A DNA stretch of 64,000 bases from positions 51,921,798 to 51,985,797 of the forward strand of contig NC_089755.1 in NCBI RefSeq assembly GCF_040412425.1, in the 5' to 3' direction. Below, piece by piece: positions 11,942 to 25,970 of the stretch; the first letter of the stretch is position 1; every line of letters starts with the position of its first letter. Source of the stretch: Macrobrachium rosenbergii. Taxonomy: Eukaryota; Arthropoda; Malacostraca; Decapoda; Palaemonidae. Under the pieces are notes generated by a model, which was not told the DNA's origin, searched no databases, and saw only the letters and a list, made by a program, of their open reading frames with translations. A program made the translations under genes and the position numbers.

Positions 11942-14656
11942 AATTATTTGACTATAATCAGCTGGAGAGGCCTCCTGAATATAACGTATTTAAGTGTATT
12001 TCCTTTATCTTATCCGCCGATGTTCAGCGCTATCATAGTCTTTGTGCATGCATGCTTGTATGTGCGTATGTATGTGTGTGTGTGTATAAAAGAGGCTTTT
12101 GAGAAATTTCACTGTGATGATTATCTTATCTGATAAGTATGTCGTCGGTGCTTGCGTGCTCTATACTCTTCAACTTAGCCTAATGTAAGCTTGTAAAGGG
12201 ATTCATCTATTATTAGCTTTAGTTATAAGCAGTTCTGTCTAATTTGTATCGCATTTTTCCAGGTGAACACAAAACCATGCTGTGAATTACATCATTTGAA
12301 TAAGAGTATTCAAAAATAAGTAGTGTGTGCATTTGGAAAGGAAATAGACATGAATAGCATGTCATTGTATCTATAGGTAGGTTCTTTCGAAATTGGTGGT
12401 AACTATCTACACGTGGCATCACTGGAAATAGTCGTAATTGGCAGAGGCTCACGCTGCCAGTCAGAAGCAAGAAAGAAGCTCGAGGAAAAACAGTAGAAAA
12501 TGAATGAATTATGACCACCAACAATCGCTTCAAGCTTTGCCACTTCATCCACGTGACTCTCAGCTGGTGCAGGGGTAGGTTATCAGGACTAGTAACCTTA
12601 TCCAGTAAAGATAATGCTATAAACTTGTTTTGGTTCTTAACAGTATGGTATGAGTAGCATGAGTCACAATAAGACCCGAAACACCAGCCCAATGAGTCTA
12701 TCAGTGATTTGCTTATCAAATCAAAATATCGTCGTGAGAAACTGGCGTGTTTAGGCTCATCTAACAAGCACCAGTATTTGCTCGCTCCGATGGTTCTTTG
12801 CCTTTCTGTAACCAGTGCTGACCACACTTGGCATCCTGAGAGTTGTTGTAAGTCAAAGACAGATGTATGCTTTGGAAGTTAGCCTAACAAACCATAAAAA
12901 AAATAAAATTGCACCAATTATAATTGGAAGTTAATCAGGGTCACAGATATGAAGACCTTGAACAGCTCTCTAATCACCTTTTCATTTTCCTGTCTGTGCT
13001 GAAATAAACCGAATGAAACGAGAAAAGAGTCAGCAACTGTACTGGGCAAAGATAGCATAAAACTTTTAAGCACAAGATAGCTAAGGAACTTTTAAGCGCA
13101 GGTAAAAAAAAAGACATATCTAATTCTCGCATGGACTAGAAATTCAAGGAACTCAGAGGATGGCAAAGACGGCCGGCATTTTTGAGGTCAGTACTCTTTC
13201 ACATACCAAATTTACCACGTTGATGTCGATAAACACATTCTAGAGGTTCTTTGTATACGGCTGCGTGTTGCTCCACTTCGACTGCAACTGACTTGCGTTA
13301 TGACATACCTGTCAAAAGATGAAAATCGGAATGAAATTTGCTGTTGATATCTCATGGGTCAAAGATACAAGCTTTGATTTTTTTCTCTTCTTTAATCTTT
13401 CCATGAACCTAAGTTGAGGACCTATGCTCCATCAAGCCATGTAGTATCGAACTTAATTATGGCAATGACTATGAACTAGATCTGCGTAAACTGGTGATAG
13501 TTTATGGATAAAGATATTACTTACTCGGTGGTTATAAATGGACTACAGATTAGTAACTTTCAAATGCCCACGATCACAAAAATCAAAAACTTAAAGGGGG
13601 CATCTGTAGCCGCTTGCCTTTCACATTCACCTGCACGAGGATAATAAGCGTGATGAATGCATAATCGCGCTTACTATCCATATCATTAAAGATACTAACT
13701 CGGTATTTTGTTACTTTTTAAGGCTAGGTAAACTTAGACTGAATGCTCAGCGATGTTGCGTAGCGTACAGTAAATTAGCTCATTTCTTTGCGAATCAGTT
13801 CGAGATTGCGTGACTGAGGGCGGATCCAGTCGTCCGATTGTGGAAAGAGAGAAGTCTAATTAGAAAATAAAAAAACAAGTGCAACACAAGGGCTTTGATG
13901 GAATCAGACCCATTTGCTACTTGGTGACCTTTTAAAACCTCTGTTCTAACTACAAGGGCTGTTGCTAATCAAATCCTGCCGTTAACTTAGAAAGCTTTCG
14001 CATTACACATTCTCCTCGTGTTTAACGCTGTGTGGTTAGGCCTACTAGGCTTATTACATTCTTATTTCGTCTCTTTTTCAGTCTCGCATGACTGGTAAGA
14101 TAAGGTCACGATTAGTAGCGAATGTTCCCCACCTTCCATCGCCCTGATAACCTTTTGTTTATATTCAGTAGACCGCAAAGATTGGAGCTACTTTTTTTTT
14201 TTTAACCGTATTTCAGGATTCATAGATAGTTACTTCCTTTTTTGAATATATATACACACATATATACTGTATGCATATATATATACATCTATGTGTGCGC
14301 GCGCGTTTGTGTGTTCATGCATCATATTCCAACACATGTAGAATTTTTTAGGCTTATAATCCCTTCCAGCAAATGCATTCATGAAACCGTAGTCTTAGTG
14401 CAGCTTCCAAGGTTAATCATGTACGCCAATTGTAGGCTTGCCTTCTCCACTTCTTTTGTCTCCTCGCCCTGTTCCTGGCGGTCAAGAAAGAAAGATCAGA
14501 TCAGGCGCTGAGAACCCGTGGCATTGTCATCCGCTCAACTTGGGAGCTATCTCCTATTTTAACGGCAGGCTCTCGTCCACATTTCCGTTACGTCAGTTGA
14601 AGACAGTCCTGGTCAAGTTATCTGCTTACTCTTTGTTCCGGGATGAGTATATCTTG

Positions 14657-14879
<223 letters not shown>

Positions 14880-15059
14880 TCAAGTATAAAGCCGTTTCCC
14901 ATTATAGGGCAGTTCCTCAAATAAAAAAAAAGATAATAAAGAACAATCACAGAGGATTTCTGTCAATCATCTTGGATTCTGATAGTGTAAAAGTACGCCA
15001 TCATCTTTTTTTTTTTTTTACCAAACCTTGAGATTATCCTCCTGACTTCTGTGTGCAGC

Positions 15060-17350
15060 TCTAGAGTAGTGCCCCCTGTACCAAAAGCAGGTCTCTGGCT
15101 TGCCCAGCTAGACCATGGGAATCATCTAAGCTTGAAAACAACAGCCTTTGCACTCTCCTGGAAAGCACCAGAAAACAGGTCCTTTGCCAGATCTTAGATC
15201 TACGGCTCCCTTTAGAACCTAGAGGATTCCCTTTAACACTTGAACCATTCAATAATGCATTTGGAGGTAATTTTAGATTTCTGGCTCTGGCACCTTTGTG
15301 TTGGCTCTAATTTCAGCCTGAGTTTCTAGGTGGTGAGGGAACAACTGGTGGAATTAAGCTAAGACCCCCAGTTTGGTAAGAGGGGCCTTCTTCTAGTGCT
15401 TCTCATGGTAGCCCAGAGGTCACTGTTCTACAAAATGAGTCTCTTTCAAGGTCTGGGTATCCTTCCCTTGTGTGAAAGAATAAAAATTTCCTCTGATTTG
15501 GATCTGATGCAGCAGATTTATTTTCACCATTATTCTATTCTAATAATGAAAAACATTTCTTTTGTATATCATAAAAACGCCATGAAAAACATTTTCTTTT
15601 CTATACCATAAATGCTAGGTTTTGGCCAGAAGACACCGAGAAACTCTTGCTGGAGGTGGTACAGGTTGGTGGTCCCTACCAGTAAGGTGGGTGGCTGTTG
15701 GGTCCTTGGAGATTTATACTGTATGGAAAGTAGACATCTCAATAAGGTGGTGGTGAGCAATGCCCATGAGCAGCCCATAATGCCTGTGGCAGTTAACACC
15801 ATGTAGTGGTTGCGGTGGCCACATGATGCTATTGGGGCTGTTGTTGGTGGGAAACATATTGCAGCTGGGTGTTGGGTGGTCAGTGGCAGTCAACTTTTGA
15901 CTATGGTATTATCAGCCTTAAGGTGCCTGTGTCCACTAAATACTTGTTACTGAAGGTGTTGTCAGTGACATAAAACCTTGCATAGCAACAGGCATCTGGA
16001 GGTCTCGCAACAGCCACCATTACTTCCTTGGGTGGCTACCCAAGTCATTTGTTGTCCAGATGCAGCTGGGGTGTAGTTCCTGGCCACCTTTCTGAATTTA
16101 TGGTGATAAAAGTATGGGTGGTTGAGGGTGTGTGTACAACTGGGCTTGCCTTTTTTTCACAGCTTCTATGGATATTTGTGTATAGCATCTGTAAGTTTGC
16201 CATCGCCATCTTTGTGGAGATTGTCTGTGGTCTCACAGATGGTAGGGACTGTGATGCAAGGCCTTGGAGGCCTTTAGTAGCCTGCCCAACTTTTTCAGGA
16301 GGTCTGCCATTAGATATATGATCAGCGTTGGGAAGGTCTGCATGCACAAATGTTGAAATGGAAACAGTGTGGTCAAATCTACCTTGTGAGGTTGACCCTT
16401 TGTGGCTTGTCATCTGTGTTGACCTCTGGTAGCATGAGGAGGGACTTAAGTTCATATCTGGATGTCCTCATTGATTTCTCCCCCAACAGTGTGTTGAAGA
16501 GACTGAGGCCTCGTCTGGTATGGCTGGGCGGTGGCAAGGAGAACTCCATGATTAGGGACGGGTGGAGTTCTTTGTAAGCAATCCTCTCCCCTTATACACT
16601 CAGCCAATGTACAAGATGGGGGAAAAAAAGTATCAGGGATCACCCCAAGGACATAGTTTGCCTTTTTTTTTCTATTGAGCTTGAGATATTTCAAGGCAGA
16701 TCTGTATCTCTGCTCTCCAGAGCCAGAAAAATGGCTTGGCCGATGAGAGGTTTTTGGTGATCTACTGCAGTCACATTTGCACTTTTGTCTGATGCTTTAA
16801 CCTTTATATGATTGTTTATTTTGTCCATTAGTCACCAGGTTTTTGTTGCAGAGCTGAGTTCCATATTTACTGTAAAAATTATCTTTTAACAACCTAAAGA
16901 GTGAGCTAGCCAGAACTAAAACATTGTACTTAGAACGTTTGTGACTTTGCTTCAGTAGATTTGGCTGTATTTAGTGCCAAGGGTTTAGTGCTGATACCAC
17001 ACTTTTGTCTACTGATTTTGAGGACAGCTGAGAACTTTAAAGGGAAAGCAAGCTAGAGCTAAGTGCTGTACTCAGCCTGTTTATGGCTAGTTGTTGTTAG
17101 CTAGGGCATGGCACAGAATCAAGATGTCTATACCAGGTTGCTCCAGGGGGTCACCAACGTAAAGCTGAATCATACACAGGATGCCTAGACTATACTGATT
17201 TATTGTTGAGATTTGATCTACTTTTGGAAGAGAGTGCTGACAGAAAAGTGGCGCCTCAGAGACGACATAGTTCAGGTAATGCTGGTGGCACACAAGCACA
17301 TGGTTGAGAGGGTGGTCCATGATTGCCTGGCAATCTTACCAGCTGAAGCA
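15060..17350 (-). mobile_element. decayed Ty3/Gypsy-like LTR retrotransposon (LTR end, gag region, protease)
   Basis: Read on the minus strand, an AATAAA (17,199-17,204) is followed about 40 nt later by ttggtgacccc (about 17,147-17,157), the usual LTR end plus primer-binding-site pattern of Gypsy elements. A broken gag-like region comes next (fragments near 16,690-16,450 and 16,455-16,045). Then, at 15,915-15,978, it encodes FYVTDNTFSNKYLVDTGT, a retropepsin site in which the catalytic D-T/S-G is present as DTG. Stops and frameshifts interrupt every reading frame. No reverse transcriptase was recognised downstream. The family is inferred from the arrangement. Confidence 0.5.
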
Positions 17351-18444
17351 GCACAAGGGCCCACACAACACCACTGGTAAGTGCACCAAATCAATAGACT
17401 AATAAGAAAATCATAATTTAGTTCACTTTATAAACAGCTTTCAATACTTTTTAATATGCCCTGAGCTCACTAGCAGCTCACCTGGTCGAGAGGTTTCCAT
17501 GTGTTCAGCACAGTGTATTTTAATTTGGTAAAATGACAATTCTATGAAGGCTGACGAAACTTTGGTAAGTTTTCTTAAAATGTAGGCTATCCCCAAAAAT
17601 ATGAAAGTGAAGTTACCAGATTTCATTTAGCAATTCTAAAATGCTCACTTTATTATTATTATTATTATTCAGGAGGAAAGAAGATCCTTCTCGTGTAGAC
17701 TTGACCCCATTTTGAGATGGATCCGAATATGCAGGAAGTGTTATTTCATATTCTGTTTGAGTAAGCGATGGTATTTCCTTGTGAATAAATTCCACTAATT
17801 GTTTTTCGTTTTTCCTGGATAATTCCAGTTACATTGGCCCATTTAAAATATTGTTCTTGCAGTATAGGCAGTAATTTATCAGCAATTCAGTGAAATGAAA
17901 CATTTGAATTTGAAAATTATCTGTTTTACCGTCCTGTTTTTTCCAAAATGGCCACAATCATTACTGAAATAATGTAGACTCTTTATGAATGCGGACTTAG
18001 CTCTATTTGAAATAATTCATAGGAACTGCAATCTTAACCGCATTCCGCCCATATCCTTGCATCATATTGAATGTCTTAACATTTCCTACTTTCAGTTATG
18101 CTTTGTGCAGCTCGTCGTGCGTATCTGTTCTTCCCTGTGACGACAAAGTCTTTTAGTACTGCATTTAACCATTTAGAGCCGAGTTTTAACCGTGAAACTA
18201 CAACGTTTACGTACTCAGGCCTTTGTAACGAGGCTTTCCTCTTTCTGTGTTACGGTACATTCGGGTAAGCTTCCTTTTCCTGCTTTTTTTTTTATTCTAC
18301 CAAACAATCATTTATTCTAAGCTATTAATGTTTTCCCTTCGATGCTGGATTTATCGGTAACGTCACTTTTTCTTCTGTATTATCACACGTGGAATTTCTA
18401 TTGTGGAATTGCCATTCAAAATAACCTTCTGACCGTTTAACAAC

Positions 18445-18480
18445 AACAACAACGACAACAAAAATAATAATAATAATAAC

Positions 18481-18520
<40 letters not shown>

Positions 18521-18521
18521 G
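18445..18521. repeat. AAC/AAT microsatellite
   Basis: Four AAC-type units followed by AAT repeats to 18,521. Confidence 0.93.
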
Positions 18522-19049
18522 CGTGCTTTGTTGTGCGACGCGACATTTTCCAAGATGAGACGTGTTTGCAAGTGTTTTTTCTAGATAATTCTGTAAACGA
18601 ATACGGGGTCACATTTCAGGGGGTGAATGCATTGCACTAGGACTGAAACTAAAACCCTGGCTGATTTCATACTATGCCAGAATGCTATAAAATTCCTGCG
18701 AAAAAATAGAAAACAAGTTTTTAGAAATTACTAGCCACGAAAACCCGACCTCCATAACTGCTTATTCTGCGCTATAAGTACCTTCCGTGGCCTTCGTGAT
18801 GAAAACAGTCGTTTTAAAAATCGTTACCGGTTATCTAAGGTAAGGTTTCATAAAATAAACGGCATTTTCTCGGAAGAAGTTCCTATTTAGACTTTGAATT
18901 CACCCCAGAGGTCATATTTGCGCAACGCTTCCTTCACTTGCTTCTACCATTAACGCCAGCGCCATCTGCAGTCCAAATTTCGAGTCACTCCGTGTTTTCC
19001 TTGCCACAGAATCTCGACACTCTCAATATCAAAGGTAAATTCGTGTCGG

Positions 19050-19710
19050 GGCTTTTGATTTTCGTAATTCCGCCGCTCTCTGGGAAGGCTGCGACGACAG
19101 AGAGGGCCTTGAGGTGCCGAAATTAGTGGGATATTGGGGGAAAGTTGTCGTTTTTCGGGGGGACCTGGTTGTCGGACCTTGATGACGACAGACGTACACA
19201 CACACACACACACATACACTCTTGTCACCCAACAAAAGAAAGGATTTATGTTATAACGAACCACCACCACCACGTCGCTCGGCGCAACCCCCCGCAGGTA
19301 AGGCTGCCTGCCTTCGACGGCCTTATGCCACGCCGGAGGATCCCCACGAATTGCAGGGGCAGGCGCTGCGAAATGACTTTTGTAAATAGTGGAGGATCAT
19401 TCACTCCCTCCCTTCCTCCTTCCCTCTCTCGCCCCCCCCCACCCCTCTCCACCTAGAGTGTCCGTCTCCCCATGGCGCAACACAGGAGGAGTAGTAGGTT
19501 TCCTTCGAAAATTCCAAAGTCATTTTCTCCCTTCAGCATTGATTATTACCCATTCACTCGAAACGCGACACCGCACTCGAAATATAACAGGGACCCGTCG
19601 GGTCGTCGCGGACGGCAGAGGAGAGGCCCACGCTGGCCGAATTTGCGAGCAGAAATCGGGGGAAAATATTAGTTCATTTTTGTTTTGGACAAGTCGTCTC
19701 TGTTGAGGTG
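19050..19710 (+). promoter_or_regulatory. candidate HUWE1 promoter and untranslated first exon region
   Basis: This stretch is visibly richer in G, C and CpG than the AT-rich sequence on both sides, with CpG clusters around 19,270-19,350 and 19,560-19,650. A consensus donor (cag followed by gtaagg) has its GT at 19,298, and another possible donor (ttgag before gtgaga) sits near 19,707. The first exon with the start codon (27,300) opens with a strong polypyrimidine acceptor, so at least one upstream untranslated exon must exist. This is the most promoter-like sequence upstream. The assignment is inference from composition and splice signals only. Confidence 0.4.
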
Positions 19711-22700
19711 AGAGAGAGAAGTCGAGGTGTGATATCCAGCATTAAAATCCTCCTGGTAATCCTCCTGATAATCCTCCTGTATCGCCGTTCTCGTGGGTAT
19801 ATCTGGAATGCGGGCTTGCTCGCCCCTCGGTTGGATATTTACGCGTCGTTTGTGCAAGTGAACTTTAAATTGATATATATATGTTTTCTGTCGGATGCCA
19901 TCAGCCCAAATTAGCCTTAGCCTGGGTCCTCCTGTGTCGTATCCAAAGCTAACCTTTATTCGTGAGTCATAGCTAAAAATTTCAGTTTTTGTAGTCTTTA
20001 TGAAGCCACTGGTAATATATACCCCTAAGTAACCTGATGGTTGGGTGCTAAATGCAGTTTATGCTCAAAGGTATATTGTGTAGGCTATGTTCACAGGCTA
20101 GGAACACTAAGAAAGGAATTTGGTAAAACTGAAGAGCAGGCCTGCCCTATACTCCTGCGGCCTGGTTCCTGCCAGTTGCCGACTGGAATATTTACAGCCT
20201 TCTCTTTGTGTTTGTTTTTGTCTTGTTTTATGTTTGTGGTACAATATTTACTCTCTTTTGTTTGTCTTATTTTATGTTTATGATATTTACTGTCTTTTGT
20301 TTGCTTTTACTTTCATCACCAAGGGGCTGGTAACAGACACGACGCCCATAGGCCTGTTACACGTAAACTGGTAGTTAATGAACTAGAGGGGTGCGGAAAA
20401 GAATTTTGGGAGGGTGCGGTAGCCTAGTGGTCATCAGTTTTACCAGGAATTTTTAGTTGGAATTAGGCTAGGGTAGGAAATGTCTAGGTAGGCTAACCTA
20501 TCCTCTTATATATGCTAAGAGTAGCCTGCTTGTTATCCCAAGCTAGAGCACTAGTGGGTTTGTCTTGCCAGAGCTTATGCTAGACTGGACAAAGCCTACT
20601 AAGAGGTTTGCTAGGCTAGCCTGTCCAAGTCTACCTACCATACATTGCTGTAAGCGTTGCCATAAGCAAAGCTACTTACCGATAATCCAGAATTTTTTAT
20701 TTTGGCCTACAACTGATCTTGCTGAAAGCACAAGCCAAAGTAAGGTGGGATATTTTGCAAGGTTACTTAGGTTAGTGTACCAGTTGCAAAAGTTAGTCAA
20801 GGCGCAGGTCAGTGGTCATAGCCTACTGAATTAGGGTATGCCACAGTTGCCTATTCCCCTAAGCATAACATTGGGAAAGTGTAGGTTTACTTTGCATTAA
20901 TCCCTCACAGTCCGGGCTAAATATATAATGAGAACAACCCTAGACCAGGCTAAATTTAATGATGATCAGTTAAAAAAAAAAAAGCATATGCACATGGTTT
21001 AAAAAAAAATTCCAAAAAATGTTCTGTACTTTACAGGAGAAGTTGAAAGTGAATATTTCCAACCCTGTGCGGGGCCTCTTTTCCAAAAGACAGTCATAAA
21101 AATATCCAAGTTTACCAAGTTATAAGTGTTTTTCTAATATTTTTTTATTTTGTAAAATAATTATTACAGCTCACACAGTATCATAATAGATAAGAACTAA
21201 AAGCAATAACAGATTCTGAGTACATTTATTGTAAAGTATTTACGAGCGTCCTGGGTTCAGGAGCGGCACTACATTCTCCCATGACATCTAGTCAAATTGA
21301 TATCCCTCTCCCCCGTCCTGAAATACTAGACTGGCCATGTAAGAGTTGCCAACATTCAAGTATGGCCCATGGAAATGAACTGGTCACTTTTCTTGCAAAA
21401 TTCGTTCAAACTGTATAGCTCGAAATTTTGAGCATCTGTGTATGTTATTCGGACTCCACCACAAAGCCGTGTGTAAACATAAATGTACGTTACCCGTCCA
21501 CAAGCGGTTAATGTTGTAAAACCCCAGTGTGTTGGTAGATTATGCTACCCCTAGGCAGCTGATTTGAACTTGACTAGCCTACAGGATGTGTTTATGTAAG
21601 CTAGAGAGACCTAGGCTGGGTAAAGTAATAAAGGTAGAGAGATTATGTACAGTTAAGAATGTAAACCGTAATTGTAGTGTAAATAGGAACTTGTCACAAG
21701 CTGACCAGGCTAATCAGTGTTTGAGTACAGTACTGCTAGGCTAACTATAGCCTAGACCTTGATCTAAGGGGAGCAAAAAGTCAAGAAGCCTCCAGAGATC
21801 AATGATTTTCCAAAAATTTGGCTAATTGAAAGATTTAAGCATCTACACCACAATTGAACTGGTTGACAGTAGAAACTTAAATGTTGATAATTTACTTCCT
21901 CCCCAAAGATATGATCCATCTATTATCATGCATTGCTAACTAGTATTGTAGATACAAATCACTCAGTATTGTCTTTTCCTCTCCCCCCTTTATCCATCAA
22001 TTATGGGTGACCCCATTGGGAAACATGTTTTGGGTGGGGGATAACCAGAGGAGAGTGCAATGTATGTCAGAAAGGTATGAAATGCATTAAAATGTATAGT
22101 TCATGCATTCAACAGTAATGATCCTCTAAAACTAGATGAAGCATGAAAATGTTGTAAAGACAGTTACAGGGATGCATCTTAATCTAACCTATTACAGGGC
22201 ACCAAATTATTATTGTGGCTGGATGGGCCTACCCCTCTTGGGCAAAGTGAACTATAGAAATTCATCTCCACCTTTCATGGTTCCATCTGCCAAGGGGCAT
22301 CAGTGTTTCCTTTGTTGCATATTCATTACCTTTAGGTAGGGAGGCACACAACGAGAATGCACAGTATCCTCTTGACCCATTTCCAATCCCAGTACTGTAA
22401 TGACATTTAACCAAGGTTGCTTTGTGAGTGAGAGACAATCACCTTACCTTGTGGTGGGTAAAGTTGTTTCAACAGTATATTTTAAAATCAGTTGCATATC
22501 ATGATCTCTGTCAAAACTTTTCTACAAGGCAGATAATACTGAACCAATGAAATTCCTAAAAATTGAAAGTCTGAAAATACTATGCTAGTTTAGCATTAAA
22601 AATCCATGGGAGGTAATTATGACCGAAAACAAAAGGCTCCCGTAAGTGCCCATGAATAATGCATGCATTACCACTGCCTGCCACCTCTCAGTATCCAAGA

Positions 22701-23248
22701 ACTGAATGGGACTCCTCCAGAACAATAGCAGTGGACATGCAATGCAAGCCTTCACATCTTTTAACAGAATTTTTTTTTTCACATGCCAAAATCCTTATGA
22801 AAAAAATGCCATACTGATGATCAGTTGATCATTTCAAAGATTAGAAGTGTTGTGGGATAGATCAGATGATATATATCTTTTTTAACTACCAGGCTATTTG
22901 AACTTTGGAAAAACTAAACTTTGAGAAAAACTTGAGTACTTTCACTTAATCAGTGTACTGGAAAAGTGTAAGTGGTTTTATCTTTTAATCATGGGAGATA
23001 GTACAATAGAAAATATCTGACACTGCTCGAGTAATTGATGTTTTGTCTCGTCATAATAAATGTTCTTTCTCACTTGCCAGAAATTGAGTTAGTTATTGAT
23101 ATTGTGTAGAAACTGCAACTTGCATTTTGCTTTGTCATGTTTATTAATGCTTGAGGGGGACCCTTAGTCTGTAGTATGATCACTGTTGTTTAACTACAGT
23201 ACACAAGTATTACCCTTAAGTCAGATTTGACTTTGTACCTTAAGTTAG

Positions 23249-23366
23249 AATAGCCTATGTAATATTGTAAAGGAAAAGTTGTTTGAACAAAAAGAATGAA
23301 AAGAAATAGCCTATGTAATATTGTAGAGAAAAATTTGTTTGAACTAAAAGGATGAAAAGAAATAAC
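23249..23366. repeat. 56-bp tandem duplication
   Basis: Two copies of a 56-bp unit starting aatagcctatgtaatattgt (23,249-23,304 and 23,305-23,360), with the start of a third. They differ by a handful of substitutions. Confidence 0.9.
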
Positions 23367-23381
23367 CTTACTAGAATAATA

Positions 23382-23612
23382 TATGCAGTTCTGGTTATCG
23401 GCGATTGGTTTTACGGCGTTTGTCTAGTGACGAAAATCAACTATTTTCGGCACCAATAAACGCCAATTTCCGCTTATTGGTGCTGATACATACCTAGCAA
23501 TGGCGCTGATCTCTGGTTATCAACGCTGAAAATCAGCGATAGGTACTCAGCGATTTCCGCTTATCGTCACTCCATTGGAACAAACTCCCGTCGATAACCG
23601 GTGACAGCCCGT
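23382..23612. mobile_element. inverted-repeat MITE with cagtcc-ggttatcgg ends, copy 1 (diverged)
   Basis: Begins gcagttctggttatcgg and ends gataaccggtgacagcccgta, complementary ends of the same type as copies at 25,520 and 58,986. The interior is rich in cgcygataa/ttatcrgcg phrases, so most of the element can fold on itself. Ends are more diverged than in the other two copies. Confidence 0.7.
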
Positions 23613-23745
23613 ACAGTTGTTTTTGGACTTTAAATAAAAATTTCCCAAGTAAGCTACCAATTTCACAAAATGAGACCATATACTAGGTTAGTTTAGGGTT
23701 TTTCTGTAGTCATGTTTAGGCAAGCTAAATATATCTTAGTTTAAC

Positions 23746-24001
23746 TGGACCACTGAGCTGATCAACAGCTCTACTAGGGCTGGCCTGAAGGATTAGATTT
23801 ATTTTATGTGGCTGAGAACCAACTGGTTACCTAGCAACAGGACCTATAGCTTACTCTGGAATCCGAACCACGTTATGACGAGAAATAAATTTCTATAACC
23901 AGAAATAAATTCCTCCAATTCTTCATTGGCCGGTAGGAGAGTCAAACGCTGGGCCAACAGCGTGCTAGCCGAGATCTCTACCCACCCCTCCAATGAAGAA
24001 C
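23746..24001 (-). mobile_element. tRNA-derived SINE
   Basis: On the minus strand the 5' end has ggtgggtagagatctcggc (A-box-like) and, about 35 nt on, gcgtttgactctcc (B-box-like), then a body with aaatttatttctcg and aaccagttggttctcagcc. The body is a sequence I associate with abundant decapod SINEs. The sense of the element opposes HUWE1. No clear target duplication found. Confidence 0.65.
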
Positions 24002-24735
24002 TCTAACATGTACCCTATGCTAGGTTAGGTTACACTGTATCCGTGTTTCAGTGGTTTAATACACTGTAGGTCAGGTTAGCTTATAATTGAAGTATATGCA
24101 CACTTCAAGAGAGTTCATAAGATTCTCAACTTCACAGTAAAATTCACAGGATAAAGTGCAGTTACTACCTAATGTTTACATGTTACTGAGGTGTGCACTG
24201 ATTCCATTGCACTTGTACATTATCCTAGGCTAGTCATGTTTTAATTCTATTTGAAGAAGGCATAATATAGAAGTAGGGGCTTTTCTCTCAACTCATGGGC
24301 AAACAAAGCTGATAATGTCATTTGCCCAACTGTATACTGTATAGACAAAAAATTATTCAACATTACTGTTAGCTAACATTTCAGATTCCAATAGTGTTTA
24401 CTGGTTTAGTAGGTTATTTTCAGGTTTTTTATTGTAGCCAATGTGTACATTGAGCACATTGTTTTACTTGTCAAACATACAAATACAGTACTGTATGTGA
24501 GCCACGTTTTCCATATTCCTTAGTTGTGCAGTTTGGTTTTTACTAGCCTCTTATATTGCTGTGGCAAAGCACTCATTTTTTCCATAATCTACTGTAGCTT
24601 CTAGAATTGGTGGGTAGACTTAAGTAGGAAACTGGTTTTGGGTTGGGAAAACTGAAGAGTGAATGGTGTAATATGTTCAAAACTTGGTGGATGTTTGGGA
24701 AAATGTATGTTTAATCACAAGAGATATGAAAAGTG

Positions 24736-24927
<192 letters not shown>

Positions 24928-25519
24928 AAAATGGCAGTAGTAATTGCAAGGACACATCTTAACCTAACCTACAATGCTACATCCTCCCTTATCTAGGGGC
25001 CTCTTGCATTCCCCTGGGCTTTGCCTACAGTTAGCTTATTGCTTGCCTTAAGCCTTGATTCATCAGAAACAGGAGGGTCTAATGTCCTTAAACCATTTGT
25101 AAGTACAGTAATGAGAAGTGGTTCAGCAATTCCCTTCATCTAGGTTTGGAAACGAAGGTCTCATAAATAACTTTGAGTACCACTGAAGTCGAGCCCAGTC
25201 ATACAAACTCCAGGACCATAATCTAGGAAGTCTGAGCAACAGTGGAAGTTGAAAGAAGAGCATTGCAAGCACCCAAACCCTTGCAAAAGCGTAGGCATTC
25301 GGAAGTTTAAAAACTTGGATAATATGGGAGTTATAGAAATTTTGGTAATCAGCATTGCTAGAGCTATCACAATTGATTTTGTGGAATTGAGTAACAGTAG
25401 CAGTTCATAAGTGCAAAAAGAACAGTCTATAAGAAAACTAAATTATCATAAAACAAACCAAACAGTTTTGGCAGGTTTATTTTCACTCATGATTTTTCCT
25501 GTAAAACTGTTTTCGAGTA

Positions 25520-25724
25520 CAGGCAATCCTCGGTTATTGGTGATCCAGTTTTTCGACGCTTGTCTAGCTACGAAAATTGGTGATTTTCGGTGCCGATGTG
25601 CGCCGCTCTCCACTTAATGCCGCCGATAATCACATATTGGCGCTGATGATAACCAAAAATCAGCAGTTTTCGCATATCATCACACTGTCGGAATGGAACC
25701 CCCACTGATAACTGGGGCTGCCTG
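25520..25724. mobile_element. inverted-repeat MITE, copy 2, flanked by TA
   Basis: A 205-bp element with ends caggcaatcctcggttat and ataactggggctgcctg, inverted copies of each other at most positions. It is flanked by TA on both sides (25,518-25,519 and 25,725-25,726), as expected for Tc1/mariner/pogo-type insertion. Confidence 0.8.
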
Positions 25725-25885
25725 TACTTAGATGTACCTATTCTGTTACAGTTTAAAAAAGTTATGATTTTCATGCTATTTTTATGTGCAGATAACTGCT
25801 ATCCTTGATATCTGCAGTGTTATTCAGAGTTTATTCATCTTCATGTTTCATCAGTACTACGCAGTAGAATTTCACACTGGGGCAA

Positions 25886-25888
<3 letters not shown>

Positions 25889-25916
<28 letters not shown>

Positions 25917-25970
25917 CTGTATTATTATTATTTATTATTATTTATATTATCTATCATTATTATTATATTA
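25889..25970. repeat. ATT microsatellite, interrupted
   Basis: ATT units to about 25,970, interrupted by tactg and TTTATT variants. Confidence 0.9.

Noticed and set aside
12219..12827. 202-codon open frame on the minus strand, the longest in the intergenic region
   Set aside because: No recognisable domain, no coding-like composition, and part of it overlaps a short repeat shared with 10,072. Probably chance.
18325..18612. 95-codon minus-strand frame with Ile and Val runs
   Set aside because: It is an AAT/AAC microsatellite in translation.
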